Shown here: positions 44,548 through 55,539 of the stretch, piece by piece | How positions within the stretch are numbered: the first letter of the stretch is position 1 | Layout: each line of letters begins with the position of its first letter | Assembly: GCF_002288925.2 (NCBI RefSeq) | Contig: NW_022098026.1 | Coordinates: 26,228,077 to 26,292,076, forward strand | Source of the DNA: Delphinapterus leucas | Taxonomy: Eukaryota; Chordata; Mammalia; Artiodactyla; Monodontidae | DNA length: 64,000 nucleotides | Reading direction: 5' to 3' | Program-made: the position numbers and the translations under genes | The notes under the pieces: generated by a model | The model's database searches: none | What the model was told of the DNA's origin: nothing | What the model saw: only the letters and a program-made list of their open reading frames with translations

Positions 44548-44672
44548 AGATATATCTATATAAATGTATCTATATAAATTTATAGATATATATATTTATA
44601 TCTATATTTATATCTATATATATCTATATAATATATCTATATAAATATATCCATAAATATATCCATATAACT
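44548..44672. repeat. AT-rich (ATATCTATATAA)n repeat
   Basis: About 125 bp of imperfect ATATCTATATAA/TTTATATCTATA units, self-complementary in places, grown at the broken end of the MER20 copy. Confidence 0.9.
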
Positions 44673-44674
44673 AC

Positions 44675-45310
44675 AATTGAAATATGTAACAAAAAAAGAC
44701 TGTGTCTTTCAAATTGCTATATTAATTGTTTTAACTGTAGAGGGATCTTTATAGAGGACATTTTTATCCAACCTGTATATCTATATGCATGCACATGACT
44801 AAAATAATGTTCATTGAATGTTATTACTTGTTACATCTGAGTGGTAAGATCTGGAGTAATTTTCTACATTTTATGCTTGTGTATTGCCTGATTTTTTTCT
44901 GTAATGAGCATGTACAATTAAAAAAAAAAGTAACATGACTAATTACTCCTAAAAATAAAAGGGCCAGCTTATTCCATTTCCAACCCAGCTTTACTGAAAA
45001 GGTTGCACATTCTGGCTGGTAAGGTCTTCACCCCCTATTTTTCTTCACTTCAAAATGTTGATATGTCTATTTTGGAAATGTGATTGGAGAATTTCACAAT
45101 CAAGAGCTGGGAGGTTCCTTTCTTCACTTCCTAGAAGACCTGCCTTCAAAGGAGGGTTAAAGAATACTTGGAACAGCAGAGGGCACCCTCCTCCATGTTT
45201 CCTCCATGAAAGCACGTCCCAGCTTTCAGTGTCTACCTGCCCGGCCCTGCCTTTTAGAAGTGGTGTGAATGGCAGTCACTGAACACCTCCGGGACTCAGT
45301 TTCTCTACCT
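44675..45310. other. Mostly unrecognised sequence
   Basis: No gene seen. 44800-44935 has a faint old-L1 3'-end look (TCTGTAATGAGCATGTAC). Confidence 0.3.
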
Positions 45311-45314
45311 CCCA

Positions 45315-45930
45315 CTCCTGCCCACCACCAAGTCATCCTCTACACTGCAGGGCAGACCAGGCCACTGTCCTGCCAGCAACCCTTCTGTGACTTCCCACTG
45401 TATTCAGAATCAATCCTAAAGCCCTAAACCAAGGCTGCCAGAGCCCTGCCTCTTCCTGCTCCTGCCATCTCACTGCACCACCACATCACACACTATGCTC
45501 CCACACACTGGCGTTTTGTCAATACCTAGAACATATTAAGCTCCTTCCCACCTATGGGACTTTACACTCGCTGTTTCCCCTGCTGACTCTTTCTTCTACT
45601 GAGCTCATTTGCATTAAGGAATCCTCAGTGCTTAAACCCGGTTAACTGTCACCTTCTCAGAGAGGCCCTCCCTGATGACCCTATCAAAAATCTAACCCAC
45701 TTTATTTTCTATCACTGCACTGTGTGCAGGATCTTACTTGTACTTAACCACTGTCTGTAATTGTTTTATTTGCTTAATTGTTTTTTGCCTGTCTCCCACT
45801 ACAGCCTAATTTCCACAAGAGCAGGAACCTGCCTGTCTTCTTGGTCATTATATCATTAGCAGCTAGCTGGTGCTTGGCAATTGGTAAGTCCCCAGTAAGT
45901 ATTTGTTGAATTAGTGAATGAATGGATTTA
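45315..45930 (+). mobile_element. L2 LINE, 3' ~600 bp
   Basis: The sense L2 end is intact in order: TGTGACTTCCCACTGTATTCAG, GAACATATTAAGCTCCTTCCC, TCACCTTCTCAGAGAGGCCC, TAATTTCCACAAGAGCAGG, and the terminus TTTGTTGAATTAGTGAATGA. The ORF2 C-terminal part is degraded. Confidence 0.85.
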
Positions 45931-45984
45931 CAAAATAAGTGTACTGGCTGCTCCCTCAAGGTTATTATAAAAAGAAATAGTGTA

Positions 45985-46192
45985 GGGCTTCCCTGGTGGC
46001 GCGGTGGTTGAGAGTCCGCCTGCCGATGCAGGGGACACGGGTTCGTGCCCCGGTCCGGGAAGATCCCACACACCGCGGAGCAGCTGGGCCCATGAGCCAT
46101 GGCCGCTGGGCCTGCGCGTCCGGAGCCTCTGCTCCGCAATGGGAGAGGCCACAACAGTGAGAGGCCTGCGTACCGCAAAAAAAAAAAAAAAA
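45985..46192 (+). mobile_element. CHR SINE (short type)
   Basis: TSD AAAAAGAAATAGTGTA at 45969-45984 and 46193-46208, the right copy merging with the A tail. Near-consensus body GGGCTTCCCTGG to GCGTACCGC. Young. Confidence 0.96.
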
Positions 46193-46216
46193 AAAAAGAA
46201 ATAGTGTAAAAGCCCT

Positions 46217-46258
46217 TGTAATGGGCTGAACTGTGTCCCCCCAAATTCATATGCTGAA
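46217..46258 (+). mobile_element. MLT1-type LTR 5' scrap
   Basis: GTAATGGGCTGAACTGTGTC then CCCCCAAATTCATATGCTGA is the first about 40 bp of a MaLR LTR. The rest is absent. Confidence 0.6.
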
Positions 46259-46259
46259 T

Positions 46260-47380
46260 ACGTATTTTGTAGTTCACACATGTATATATATTTCCTTCTT
46301 ACCAGAACAATGGAAATGCTACAAAAGTACTAACTCAACTTTTATTTCACTTCTTGTTACCTGTACATTCTACCAACACTGCCTACCTTCACCTTACCTA
46401 TAAGGAAGGACTGAAAATAAAGGAACTATAGGAAAGAAACATACTTTCTTCCTGTGTCCTAATTTTCAGCCTAAGTATTGTCTAATACACAGAAGTAACA
46501 TGAATAAGAAAGGATATGATGGGGGGACCCTTGGTCACTCGTGTTTCTTAGGATGCTACTGTCTTCCTTCTGTTTTCAGAGCAAGTTCTGACTTGAACAG
46601 AAGCATGGCCTCTCAGTAACACACTTGCCTGGTACTCACGTGAGTTTCACTGAGCTTCCATGCATCATGGGTGCAGCTGAATTCCATGTTCATGGGACAT
46701 TGTGAATGCTGTATGCAAATGCGTCTGTGAGGAACAGCAGTGGACACGTATATTACATATGCATCTCCTCTGCTCACATGAATGCTCCATTGTCCCATTG
46801 GACTTTACTTACAAAACACAAGTTCAAAGATAAAATTATTAAGAATTTCGAGATAGCCACAACAGAGCATTAAACTAAACACAGGACATGCTGAGTGTGG
46901 GTCCCTGGACAACTAACTACACAGATTGCAAACCCTTGAAGCCAGCCCTGAAAAAAAAAGAAGCCATCATTCAAGAGCAAAGAAATTAAGTGGGCCCCAG
47001 GCTGCAAACAAAATGCCAAAGAAAAGCATCCTGTGGAGGCCCCTAAAGCTTTTCTGTAAAGAAGTCCCAAAGTGAAGTTTAGTATCCACCCCTTAAGAGT
47101 AGAAACAGGAATTAACTAATTTTCACTATTGGTCTATGGTATCTCAGGTCCAGTGGGCTTTGTAAGACTGAGAACCTAATAAAACAAAACATTTTTTCTA
47201 TGGGAACTGTTCCTAAACTCTCAAAAATCGACTTGCAAATCTTCCTTGGGAATCCACCCTGTTTCTAAGATAAAAATGACCTGTGTCTGTCAGTGCTGGG
47301 ACCACATTTGGCTCTTTAATAAGGCAGAGCCCAGCTGGTCACCTTGCTGAGACCACAAACAGGTGGTTGGAAGCAGCCAG
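46260..47380. other. Repeat-poor stretch
   Basis: No gene or confident repeat. Confidence 0.35.
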
Positions 47381-47384
47381 GTGC

Positions 47385-47570
47385 CATGGAATCCATGGGC
47401 TGGAAGCCCGGAGACCCAAGTAGGGTGACCAACTCTGATAGGAAGTGTGTGGCCTTAATAACTCACTTAGAAACACTGAGTCTCATTTCTCTCTTCTGCA
47501 AAACCAGAGAGTTGGATTTGATGATCCCCAAGGGCCATACTGAGCTAAAAATAACCAGAACCAGCAAAAC
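47385..47570 (+). mobile_element. MIR SINE
   Basis: GGCTGGAAGCCCGGAGACCC, then AACACTGAGTCTCATTTCTC and GCAAAACCAGAGAGTTGGATTTGATGATCCCC, the end of a MIRc-like copy. Confidence 0.65.
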
Positions 47571-47574
47571 TTTT

Positions 47575-48229
47575 TGAGGCTGGAAAAGACAGAGAGAAAA
47601 GAGTGATAAAGTCACATGGAATAACTTGACAGTGAATAATGAACTGGAGATGCTTGTAGAAACCACTGTGGACTGGTCCTAACCGGCTCTTTGCAGGTCT
47701 TGAAAGTTCCCTGGCTGCTTATGGTCTGACTTCTTCCAGGCTGAGGGAGTATGGGCTGGGGCAGTGGTCAGCAGCAGCTTTTCTGACCAGCTTGTTTTCC
47801 TGCCTGCCCACTTGGGGCAGTGCCTTTCCTTTTGTTACTCTGGAGACAACTTTGGCCAATTTGTGACCCTGGACCAGAGGAAGATCCTGAAGGACTTGTG
47901 ACTTCTCTAATGTTTTTTTTAGTACTACTACTTTTCTTATTAACCCATTCCTGGCCTCTGACCACCTTAAGTCTCTAGGAACACTGGTGGAAACAAAGCT
48001 TTCAGGAGGCAGTAGGGTTTGAAGAAAGTAAGATGGGGTGAATACCTGAGCTCTAGATTTGATGCTGACAAGCTGGGTGACCTCAAACAGGTCCCTTCTT
48101 CCCATGGTTATTGTTTATTCCCCTCTCCAGCATCTCTTCTCAGGTGACCGCACTGTTTTTCACTTGTGGACACACCCCTCTTCTATTATGAAATCCTAAT
48201 GTTTATGTGGGACTGACACTTCTTCCAGT
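47575..48229. other. Repeat-poor stretch with a MIR scrap
   Basis: A 128-codon minus-strand open frame (47719-48105) has no recognisable domain. Its N-terminal part overlaps a likely MIR scrap at 48030-48110 (ACAAGCTGGGTGACCTCAAAC), so I do not call it a gene. Confidence 0.35.
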
Positions 48230-48675
48230 TCTCAAGTAAGCTCTACTGTCTCAATCCAATTGGCACATCCTAACCCTCTGGCCACAGTGATGGATCAGGG
48301 CTAAGAACAGGACCTGATTGGAGCAATGAGAAGACTTGACACCTGTAAAAGGGCTTCTGTGAGAGAAAAGTTTGGTATCTGTTCACTAGATTTAAAGGCA
48401 TGAGCATGTGAGGCTTGGAGCTGCTGTAGCCATCTTGCTTTCATGAATCTGAGCCAGTCTGAATGAAGTCAACAAATGCATGAAGAAAAGCAGAACAAAT
48501 AGAAAAGTACAGACACTGTGCCTTAATGACATTTTCTGAGCCTCTGGATCAAACTGTGTCTGAAGCCACAAAGCACCCCTGGATCTGAGCCAACAAATTT
48601 CTTTGTTTATTTAAGCTGGTTTAAACTGAGATTTTGGTCACTTGCAAGAATAATAATTCTAACTACTATACTTCA
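48230..48675 (+). mobile_element. Ancient LTR-like repeat, family uncertain
   Basis: CCAATTGGCACATCCTAACCC..CCACAGTGATGGATCAGGG, GGAGCTGCTGTAGCCATCTTGC, TGAGCCAACAAATTTCTTTG and TTTGGTCACTTGCAAGAAT lie in an order familiar from a mammal-wide repeat. It is related by eye to 26890-27150. Confidence 0.45.
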
Positions 48676-48765
48676 TCTCTCTGGGCCTCAATTTCCTCTA
48701 CCGCAAAATGGCTATTTTGTGGGCAGTAATTAGCACGGGCCAGCATAATGGTATTATCTTTTCCA
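48665..48765 (+). mobile_element. MIR SINE fragment
   Basis: CTTCATCTCTCTGGGCCTCAATTTCCTC then GCAAAATGG is MIR core in sense orientation. Confidence 0.65.
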
Positions 48766-48944
48766 GGTGTGGCCATAATTCCAGGGTGGTAGCAAAAAAA
48801 ATTTTTCAAAATGCCAAGGACTGATTTCTTCACCTATGAAGCATTAGATTTCACAGCCTCATGTACATGTTACATAGCAGCCTTTAATAGATGTAATTAT
48901 AATTGTTCACATATAGTATAATTTTGTATTTCTGGCTGGGGTCT

Positions 48945-49265
48945 CTTTTCTGAGCCTCAGATGCCATATCCAACTGAATACTGGACACCTCCATCTAGAT
49001 GCTTTACAGTCATCTCAACCTTCAGGTTCCAGACTGAACATAGATCCTCCAACCCTCCCAACCTCCATCCTGCATTCCCAATTAGAATTAACAGCACCAT
49101 CAATCACCCAGTTGCTCAAGCCTGAAACCTGTAAGTTTCCCTTTCCTCGCTCTCCTTCTTCCTTCACGATCCATTCCATCTGCAAGCCTCGTGAAGTCTG
49201 CCTTCCAAATAGCTCTCATGTTTTCACCTTTCTCTCCAATACTCTTGTCACTTTTATATAGGGCT
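48945..49265 (+). mobile_element. L2 fragment from RT region
   Basis: CTGGACACCTCCATCTAGATG, ACAGTCATCTCAACCTTCAGG, CCCAGTTGCTCAAGCCTGAA and ATCCATTCCATCTGCAAGCC follow sense L2 ORF2 order. No open frame of note. Confidence 0.55.
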
Positions 49266-49269
49266 CATC

Positions 49270-50040
49270 AATACCCTGGCCAACCACTGAAAAAGATTTC
49301 TGATTGGTCTAAAGAGGGTTCTCTCCATCTGGGTTCTGGTTTCAGTTCCTTCCCCTCATTTCGCTGTGCCTAGAAGTGGTGAGAGCTCTGCTGCTACTAC
49401 CCCTGCTTGACCAGCCTCTGTGGTTCCTCTCTGTAGATAAACGTTCCCTAGATTGTTTTAATGTGAGGTTCCATCTGTTTCCCACTGGGACTCTAACCCT
49501 TACACACCTTCTCATGAGCACTTCACTCCCAACAAAGATGACCCTGTAATGACTCTCCTTTCCTCTCCTCTCCTAGACTTCTATTACATAGCCTGGAGGA
49601 GAGGATGGAGGAAGCTGAAAGGCCCACGGTGGTAAGGCCAGTTTTGACTTTAGGAAGCCCTGAGGATTTGTGGGGAGAGGGATGTCCTGGCCCCAACTGT
49701 TGAAAACTCTTTTTGGAATAAGGGACTAACTCCTCTTTGTCCATTGTTTGGGCCCTTCTTCTCAATGCTGGAGCAATAGGGAAAATATGGCTGACCATCC
49801 TCTTACAGCATCTGGTGCAGGACTTAATTAAGCTTCCAAACACAACCCAGCCACCATAGATCTTTCGATTGCTAGCTGGTATCTTCTATTTATTACTCTC
49901 TTACTAAAGCTTTGCCTTGAATGCGTATGGGCGGGCAGTACTCGGGTAGCTAGTGGTTGCTTCTACCTGGAGGCAAGACAGGTGAGGGAAGCAGAACAAA
50001 CACACCCAATCTGACCCAGTCGGTAGTGAATTATTTGCAC
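49270..50040. other. Repeat-poor stretch
   Basis: No gene or confident repeat. The minus-strand frame at 49523-49843 has no domain. Confidence 0.35.
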
Positions 50041-50044
50041 CTGA

Positions 50045-50322
50045 GAATGTCATATTTGTGTAGCACGCTACAGTTTAACAAGGGCTTTCATCCCCCCACA
50101 GCTGGCACGTGGCTGAGTAATCAATAACTGTTTTGTAAATGGTTGAATAATCTGTAGAGTCATTTTCTCCTCTCCAAAATAACCCTGTGAAGTAGGCAGA
50201 ACAGGGACTATCATTTCCATTTTACAGACAAGGAAACCCGAGCCCAAGGTGGTGGAATAAGTTTCCTGAGATGACACAGCCAGCAATCACAGCAGCTCAA
50301 ACCAGAATGTGGGTGTGTTAGG
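50045..50322 (-). mobile_element. MIR SINE
   Basis: TTTCCATTTTACAGACAAGG..GAAACCCGAGCCCAAGG, with GATGACACAGCCAGCAATCAC after and AATAACCCTGTGAAGTAGGC before, in complement order. Confidence 0.75.
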
Positions 50323-50323
50323 C

Positions 50324-50536
50324 ACCTAAACCAGTTCATTTTGAAATGAGACTGGCCTGCTGTCAGAAAAGGAAAGGGCTCCTGGATGGGGTGAACCTAA
50401 ACCAGTTCATTTTGAAAGGAGACTGGCCTGCTGTCAGAAAAGGAAAGGGCTCCTGGATGGGGTGAACCTAAACCAGTTCATTTTGAAAGGAGACTGGCCT
50501 GCTGTCAGAAAAGGAAAGGGCTCCTGGATGGGGGGA
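50324..50536. repeat. 71-bp tandem repeat, 3 copies
   Basis: Three exact-length units at 50324-50394, 50395-50465 and 50466-50536. Each starts ACCTAAACCAGTTCATTTTG and ends GGCTCCTGGATGGGG.GA. Copy 1 differs from copies 2 and 3 by one base (GAAATGAG versus GAAAGGAG). Copy 3 differs at its end (GGGGGA versus GGGTGA). 71 is not a multiple of three and no frame is kept open through it. Near identity means a recent expansion, probably a VNTR. Confidence 0.98.
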
Positions 50537-50539
50537 GGA

Positions 50540-52040
50540 TCACATCCTACCACAACAGCACTACTACAGCCCAGTTGGTAGCTGCCATGGGGATCGGATG
50601 AGTAGGCAGAAGTTCAGGCTGCTAACCAGCTGGGAATTGAGCAAAAGGAAAAAGAAAAAGACCTTCTGGTGCCAAGACTCCAGGGAAATGTTTGTTGACT
50701 TTTTGCTTCATATCGACTACTTCCAACTAGGCTTTGAAGCTAACTTTTTGATATAAGGGCTCCCTGGGGTGGGTGGGGAGTTCAGGGCCTTGTTGCTGTG
50801 GTTCTCTAGGCAACCGCAAACCCACAGCAGCTCCAGGAAGATGCCTGAATTACATGGAAAGTGACGAGGAACTACGGAGAAAACAGAGAGAACTCCCAGG
50901 AAAGTGGAGACAGAAAAACAAGAATTTAAAGGGCAAAACAAAAACTGCTACAGGGATGGGACAATAGCCATCAGCACCGTGCCTTCAGGATGCCAAAGGT
51001 GCTTCTTCCCGAGTCCTTCGCCACAAAACTGTCCCATACAGAACTGAACTAGGAGGTGTTCAAAGGAACCAGCAGCCCTAGCTCTCAGCCAGATTTCTTA
51101 AAATGGATTTCTGGGTGGAGGGATCTTCTGAAAACGAAGATGTGAACATTTACATTTACCCGCTGACTGTGGGTTCTTCTTGCTCCCCATCACCTGCAGA
51201 ATGAAGTCTGTGCTTCTGCAAAGAGTTCACAGGCACTACTGAATTTCTCTCTCCACGCTCAACAGTGTTCTTGAATCTGGGCATCTGTGCAGGTTTTATC
51301 CCCCCTTGGCTAATTGCTGTTGATCCTGAGGGTTGAGGTTCAATGTTACTTTCTCTAGGGACACTTTTCGATCCATTTCTACCCCTATATTAAGTCCAGC
51401 GTTCCTTTTATGCATTCCTTGTATACTTTCCCATGGCATTACGGACCTTTTATGATGGCCACACAGCCAGCCCCATTGAGCGTATGTGTGTTGCATACTC
51501 AGCTACATCTCCCATACGAACCAGAGGCCCTAGCCCTTAGGAGATGTTCATTAAGTCTCTGTTGAACAAATAAGTGGGAGAAATACTCAACATCTCCATA
51601 AGAATCTTCTATCTCACCAAGCAAGGTAGGAAAGGGAAATAAACAAGTATGGGGGGAGGGGGCGGGGTTTGAGCAAAGAGGTTTTTCTTAAGGACAGAAA
51701 CACAGAGGAGTAAATGGCCCTTAATCTAGGGGTCATCAAGAAGCATATTACTGATAATTGTGCAGTTATAATTGCCCTTACTGGAAAGAGGGGCCTTCTC
51801 GGAAGTATTGGAGAGATTTGGAGATGTCCCTCTTTAAGAATAAAGGTAGAGAATCAAAATCCAAGTGTCTGGATATGTCCAAAAAGAGATCACACGCAAA
51901 TGAGTAAGTGGACAAGACAGTTGATGCGGGGCTGACGGAGTCACCCCAGCTAGAAGGACAAGCTTCTTCTCAGCTCCAGCCAACTGCTGAAATGCAAGAA
52001 TGCAGGGCACTGTTTGCCAGAGAAGCCAGAAGTCCATGTA
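50540..52040. other. Repeat-poor stretch
   Basis: No supported gene. A 64-codon plus-strand frame (50773-50967) is basic and lysine-rich toward its end and lacks any family resemblance. Confidence 0.35.

Positions 52041-52043
<3 letters not shown>

Positions 52044-52081
<38 letters not shown>
52044..52081. repeat. (GT)n microsatellite
   Basis: About 19 uninterrupted GT units. Confidence 0.97.
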
Positions 52082-52082
<1 letters not shown>

Positions 52083-52084
52083 GT

Positions 52085-52980
52085 CTCTCCAACTTGTTTA
52101 CATTTTTAAAAATCAACTTGCATGAGCCCCAAGATGCCAGTGTTTGGCCTTTGCACCAATAGACCTGGCTTCCCTCGGGTCTGTTTATCTAAACGTGTAG
52201 ACACTAAAGCTCCAAACAACATGATTCACCACCCATAGAAAGTGATCAATATATGAATAACTAAATAAGGACACAGACTTCTCTGCATCAATTATTGGCA
52301 CATACTAAGTGGTCAATAAATAGACGCTGAGTGGGAGAAAGAGAATAAATGAATAATGAATGTATGTCTGCAGTTCATGATTTCTACCACCAGTTGGCAA
52401 AGTTCAGTTTTTTTCTGCAGATGGAAACATCACATTGGAGATTTCTGAGTGGGAGGATTTACCTTAAGCCAAACGATTCTCTAAAGAAATAACATCTTTT
52501 ATTAAGACAGTTTTATGGGCACATCTACAAGCCATGCATACTTAGCTTGAACATCCCATAAATACCAAGAATGTTTTCTCATTGTCTTTGCTGTCCCTCC
52601 TCACTTCCCACCCCAGTCAGCTCTGGATACAAAGTACATTAGAAGGAGATGGTTTCCCTTGGTGTGAGTAGCATCATGGTTAGAAATAGAGGATGAATAC
52701 TAGATGGCGGGGCCAGGGTGGAGGCGTTGTGTATTCAAGAAGCACACAGTCTTTTTGGATAAATAGACCTTTATAATACAATGTATTTGATTATATGTAT
52801 TTGGCTATAATACAATGTATTTGATACTATAATGGTCATGTGGAGATGATGCCTGTGGACCCAGACAGGAGAGAGACTATTCTGTCTTGGTTGAGGAAGG
52901 TGCAGGAAGTCCTCAGGTGAGTAGTTCATGGGTTGGATGGACCTTGAAGATAAGAAGGAATTCACCAAGGTACAAAGGCA
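52085..52980. other. Repeat-poor stretch with a short direct repeat
   Basis: TATAATACAATGTATTTGAT occurs twice, at 52772-52791 and 52806-52825 (34-bp offset). Nothing else recognised. Confidence 0.5.
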
Positions 52981-52984
52981 GAAA

Positions 52985-53330
52985 GAACATTCACTCATTC
53001 GTCAAATATCTACTGAGCAACTATGTGTGCCTGGCACTCTCCTGGCCATTAGGGATGCAGCAGTGAACAGGATACAAGGGCCCTGTCCTCAAGGAACTCA
53101 CAATGCAGTGAGAGAGACATTTAATAATCAAGAGAGGAAATAGATTTTTAAAAAAATACAGTTTGTTGGAAGAACTGGGAAGGAAAAAGGTAGGATGCTG
53201 TGAAGGAAATAGGAGGCAAGGCCTATATTATATAGGGTGGTCCAGCGAGGACTCTGGAGGAGGATGCATTGTAGCTGCAAATGAAGGATGAGAACCATTA
53301 GTCATAGGAACAAGATGGTACGGTGGGAGT
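52985..53330 (-). mobile_element. L2 LINE 3' fragment, antisense
   Basis: TCAAATATCTACTGAGCAACTATGTGTGCCTGGCACTC, GATGCAGCAGTGAACAGGAT and CTCAAGGAACTCACAATGCAG are the complement of the L2 3'UTR. The remainder (GGGTGGTCCAGCGAGGACTC) continues toward ORF2. Confidence 0.7.
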
Positions 53331-53334
53331 GGGG

Positions 53335-55320
53335 GCCCAGAGGATCCTTTTAGCAGAGAGAATACCCAAAGCTCTCCAGGAAGAAGACACTTAACCGTTG
53401 TGAAACCATTTCTGAAAGGTGGGGAAACCTCCCAGGATATTTGAGGAACAGTAAAATGTTCCTGTTACATTAGGATGTACAGTAGAAAAGGGGGAAAGAC
53501 ATTGGTGGGAGCTGAGGCCTGTTTGCAGAGGGCCTCAGACTTTTATCTTAAAATTTAGTCTTTCCCAAACACGTGTCATACCCATAGCAAACTTCGCATT
53601 TCTGCCACAGCCTCATTCCAACAGAACTGTTACTTCCTTATTTTTCTTTCAATAAACTTAACTTTTATGTAAAATATTTTAAAGGAAAGCTTAATAATAT
53701 TGTCAGTACTATATACAGAAAGACAGTATCATTTGCCATTAAGAACAGGTAGCCAGAAAATTGAGCACAAGACCAATAAAATTCTCACATGCCTCCTAAA
53801 ATTTTGTCAAGTGGTTCACATCCTATATAGGATGTGGGAATGGAGGACATTGAGAAATTTTAATTAGAGAGCTAAGGAGGTGAGATTGCTACTTCAGAAA
53901 TCAGCACTGAAAGCACTATTCCATTTATATCTCCTAAAAACCATGATGATGATCCTGGCAGCCATAAAAAAGGATATTCCTGGACAAGAATTGCTCAGCC
54001 CAAGGGGCTTTCCAGTGGAGATTTACATAAAGCCAATTTTGAAAGCCCTGACAAATAGCAGGTTAACACAGAAAAATTCAGGGAGAGACTGGGTGAGAAC
54101 AACCTGCTCACTCAAATTCCCATGTTTAGTATCAATTTCCTCTAGCTTGAGGAGGACTGCTTAGCTACTTGGCAACTGGTAAGTAAAGAGATTTAGATAA
54201 AGCTCCTGAAAATGAGGAACAAGCTCATAATTCTTGACTGGGGAAAACCACAATACAAAATCTAATATAATATACTCTTTTGTTCTTCTTATGAACTCCT
54301 ATCTGGCAGCTTAGAGAAAAAAGTCCACTTAAGCACCCATACCCCTGGAGCAGTTTAGACTTTCATTCTGCCATTTGACAAATATTTATGAAGCACCTAA
54401 AAAAGTCAGATCCTGTGAAGAAATCAAAAATGCTTAATGGGGTCACAAATTCAAATGCTTAACAGGTGCCAGGAGAGAAAGGTTAATGAAAGAAGCAGTC
54501 TAGTGTTAAGACAATAGGGAGTGGTGGGGACTGTAGTGAACTGGAGAGTGCAATCCCCATTTGAAATGGGAAACTTAGCTCTAGTCAATAGCAGCAATGC
54601 AGGAATGTGGGGCCTGTGTTGACAGGACTTCAGATATTTCAACAGAAAAATCATTGCACAATGGTCATTATATTTAGGGGGAAAGTCAGGGGTGGGAGGA
54701 ATACCTCTATGATTTAAAAGCTGGCAAGTAATTCAAAAAAGTTTTAAATACTCTAAGCCAAGGAAAACATATCTACAGACAGGATGCAATCCAAGGGCCC
54801 CAGTGGGTGACCTCTGGGTGTCACAGAGTCTCAGCCTTTTTGGGACTTGTGTGTTAGGAGATAAGACACGTTCATAAATAACTCCAATACAGAACATGGA
54901 GATAAGTATTGTGTGAGCAACACAAAGTGCTGAAGGAATTCAGAAGAGGCAGGAATGACATCATACTGAAGCCCTAAGTGGGGGGTAGTGGTTTCTCACA
55001 AGGATATATCTGGCCACATATCAAGGAGCCACTGAACTCAGTGAGGAAGGGAAAGAGAACATCCAGTGAACCCCAAAGGAAAATAACTGATGACATCAGG
55101 ACTGAGCATCACCATATTCCAGAAAGTATTTTCAAGATGCACATGTCTAGCCCTTAACCCAGACAGCCTAAATAGGAATTTCTTGGGTTGAGAATTATGC
55201 ACCCAAATTTAAAAATGTATCTTCAGTAAATTCTTATTAAGTCCCCTCCTTAAGAAACTCTGCTTCAAGGAGATGCCCCCAAAATGCTGATTAAAACAAC
55301 AAATATGACTCTTTTGTCCC
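53335..55320. other. Repeat-poor stretch
   Basis: No gene or confident repeat, apart from a tiny antisense L2-like scrap at 54370-54405 (TTTGACAAATATTTATGAAGC). Confidence 0.35.
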
Positions 55321-55358
55321 TCCTATTCCCCCTAATTCAAGCAAACTAGGATACATAC

Positions 55359-55520
55359 CTTGCCAGGTTTTCTCCCTGGGAGTGTGTATACCCTTGTGCC
55401 TGCACACAGGACCCCAGCCAAGAGGGCTGCCAGGGCCAGCCACGGGCCTTGGTAAAGCACTGTGTTAGCCCAGAGGAGAAAGAGCTTTCCTGTTCTTGGT
55501 TCCTTTGGAGCAGATGCCAT
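55359..55520 (-). other. Candidate first coding exon, unverified
   Basis: On the minus strand an ATG (55520-55518) in a strong Kozak setting (AAAATGG, A at -3 and G at +4) opens exactly 54 codons. They end at AAG followed by GTATGTAT, a close match to the consensus 5' splice donor (phase 0). An alternative in-frame ATG lies four codons upstream at 55532. The peptide has a short basic start, a hydrophobic stretch of roughly residues 26-41 (PWLALAALLAGVLCAG) and then basic residues (RVYTLPGRKPGK). That layout would suit a signal anchor or transmembrane start. No repeat covers it. I do not recognise the protein and see no downstream exon, so chance is quite possible. Confidence 0.2.
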
Positions 55521-55539
55521 TTTGTTATTCACACAAAGG

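Noticed and set aside
47719..48105. 128-codon minus-strand frame outside obvious L1
   Set aside because: No recognisable domain, and part overlaps a MIR scrap. No splice or polyadenylation support visible. Length alone is not enough.
50773..50967. Basic 64-codon plus-strand frame after the 71-bp repeat
   Set aside because: Lysine/arginine-rich from a purine-rich strand. No family match, and the preceding possible splice acceptor is weak.
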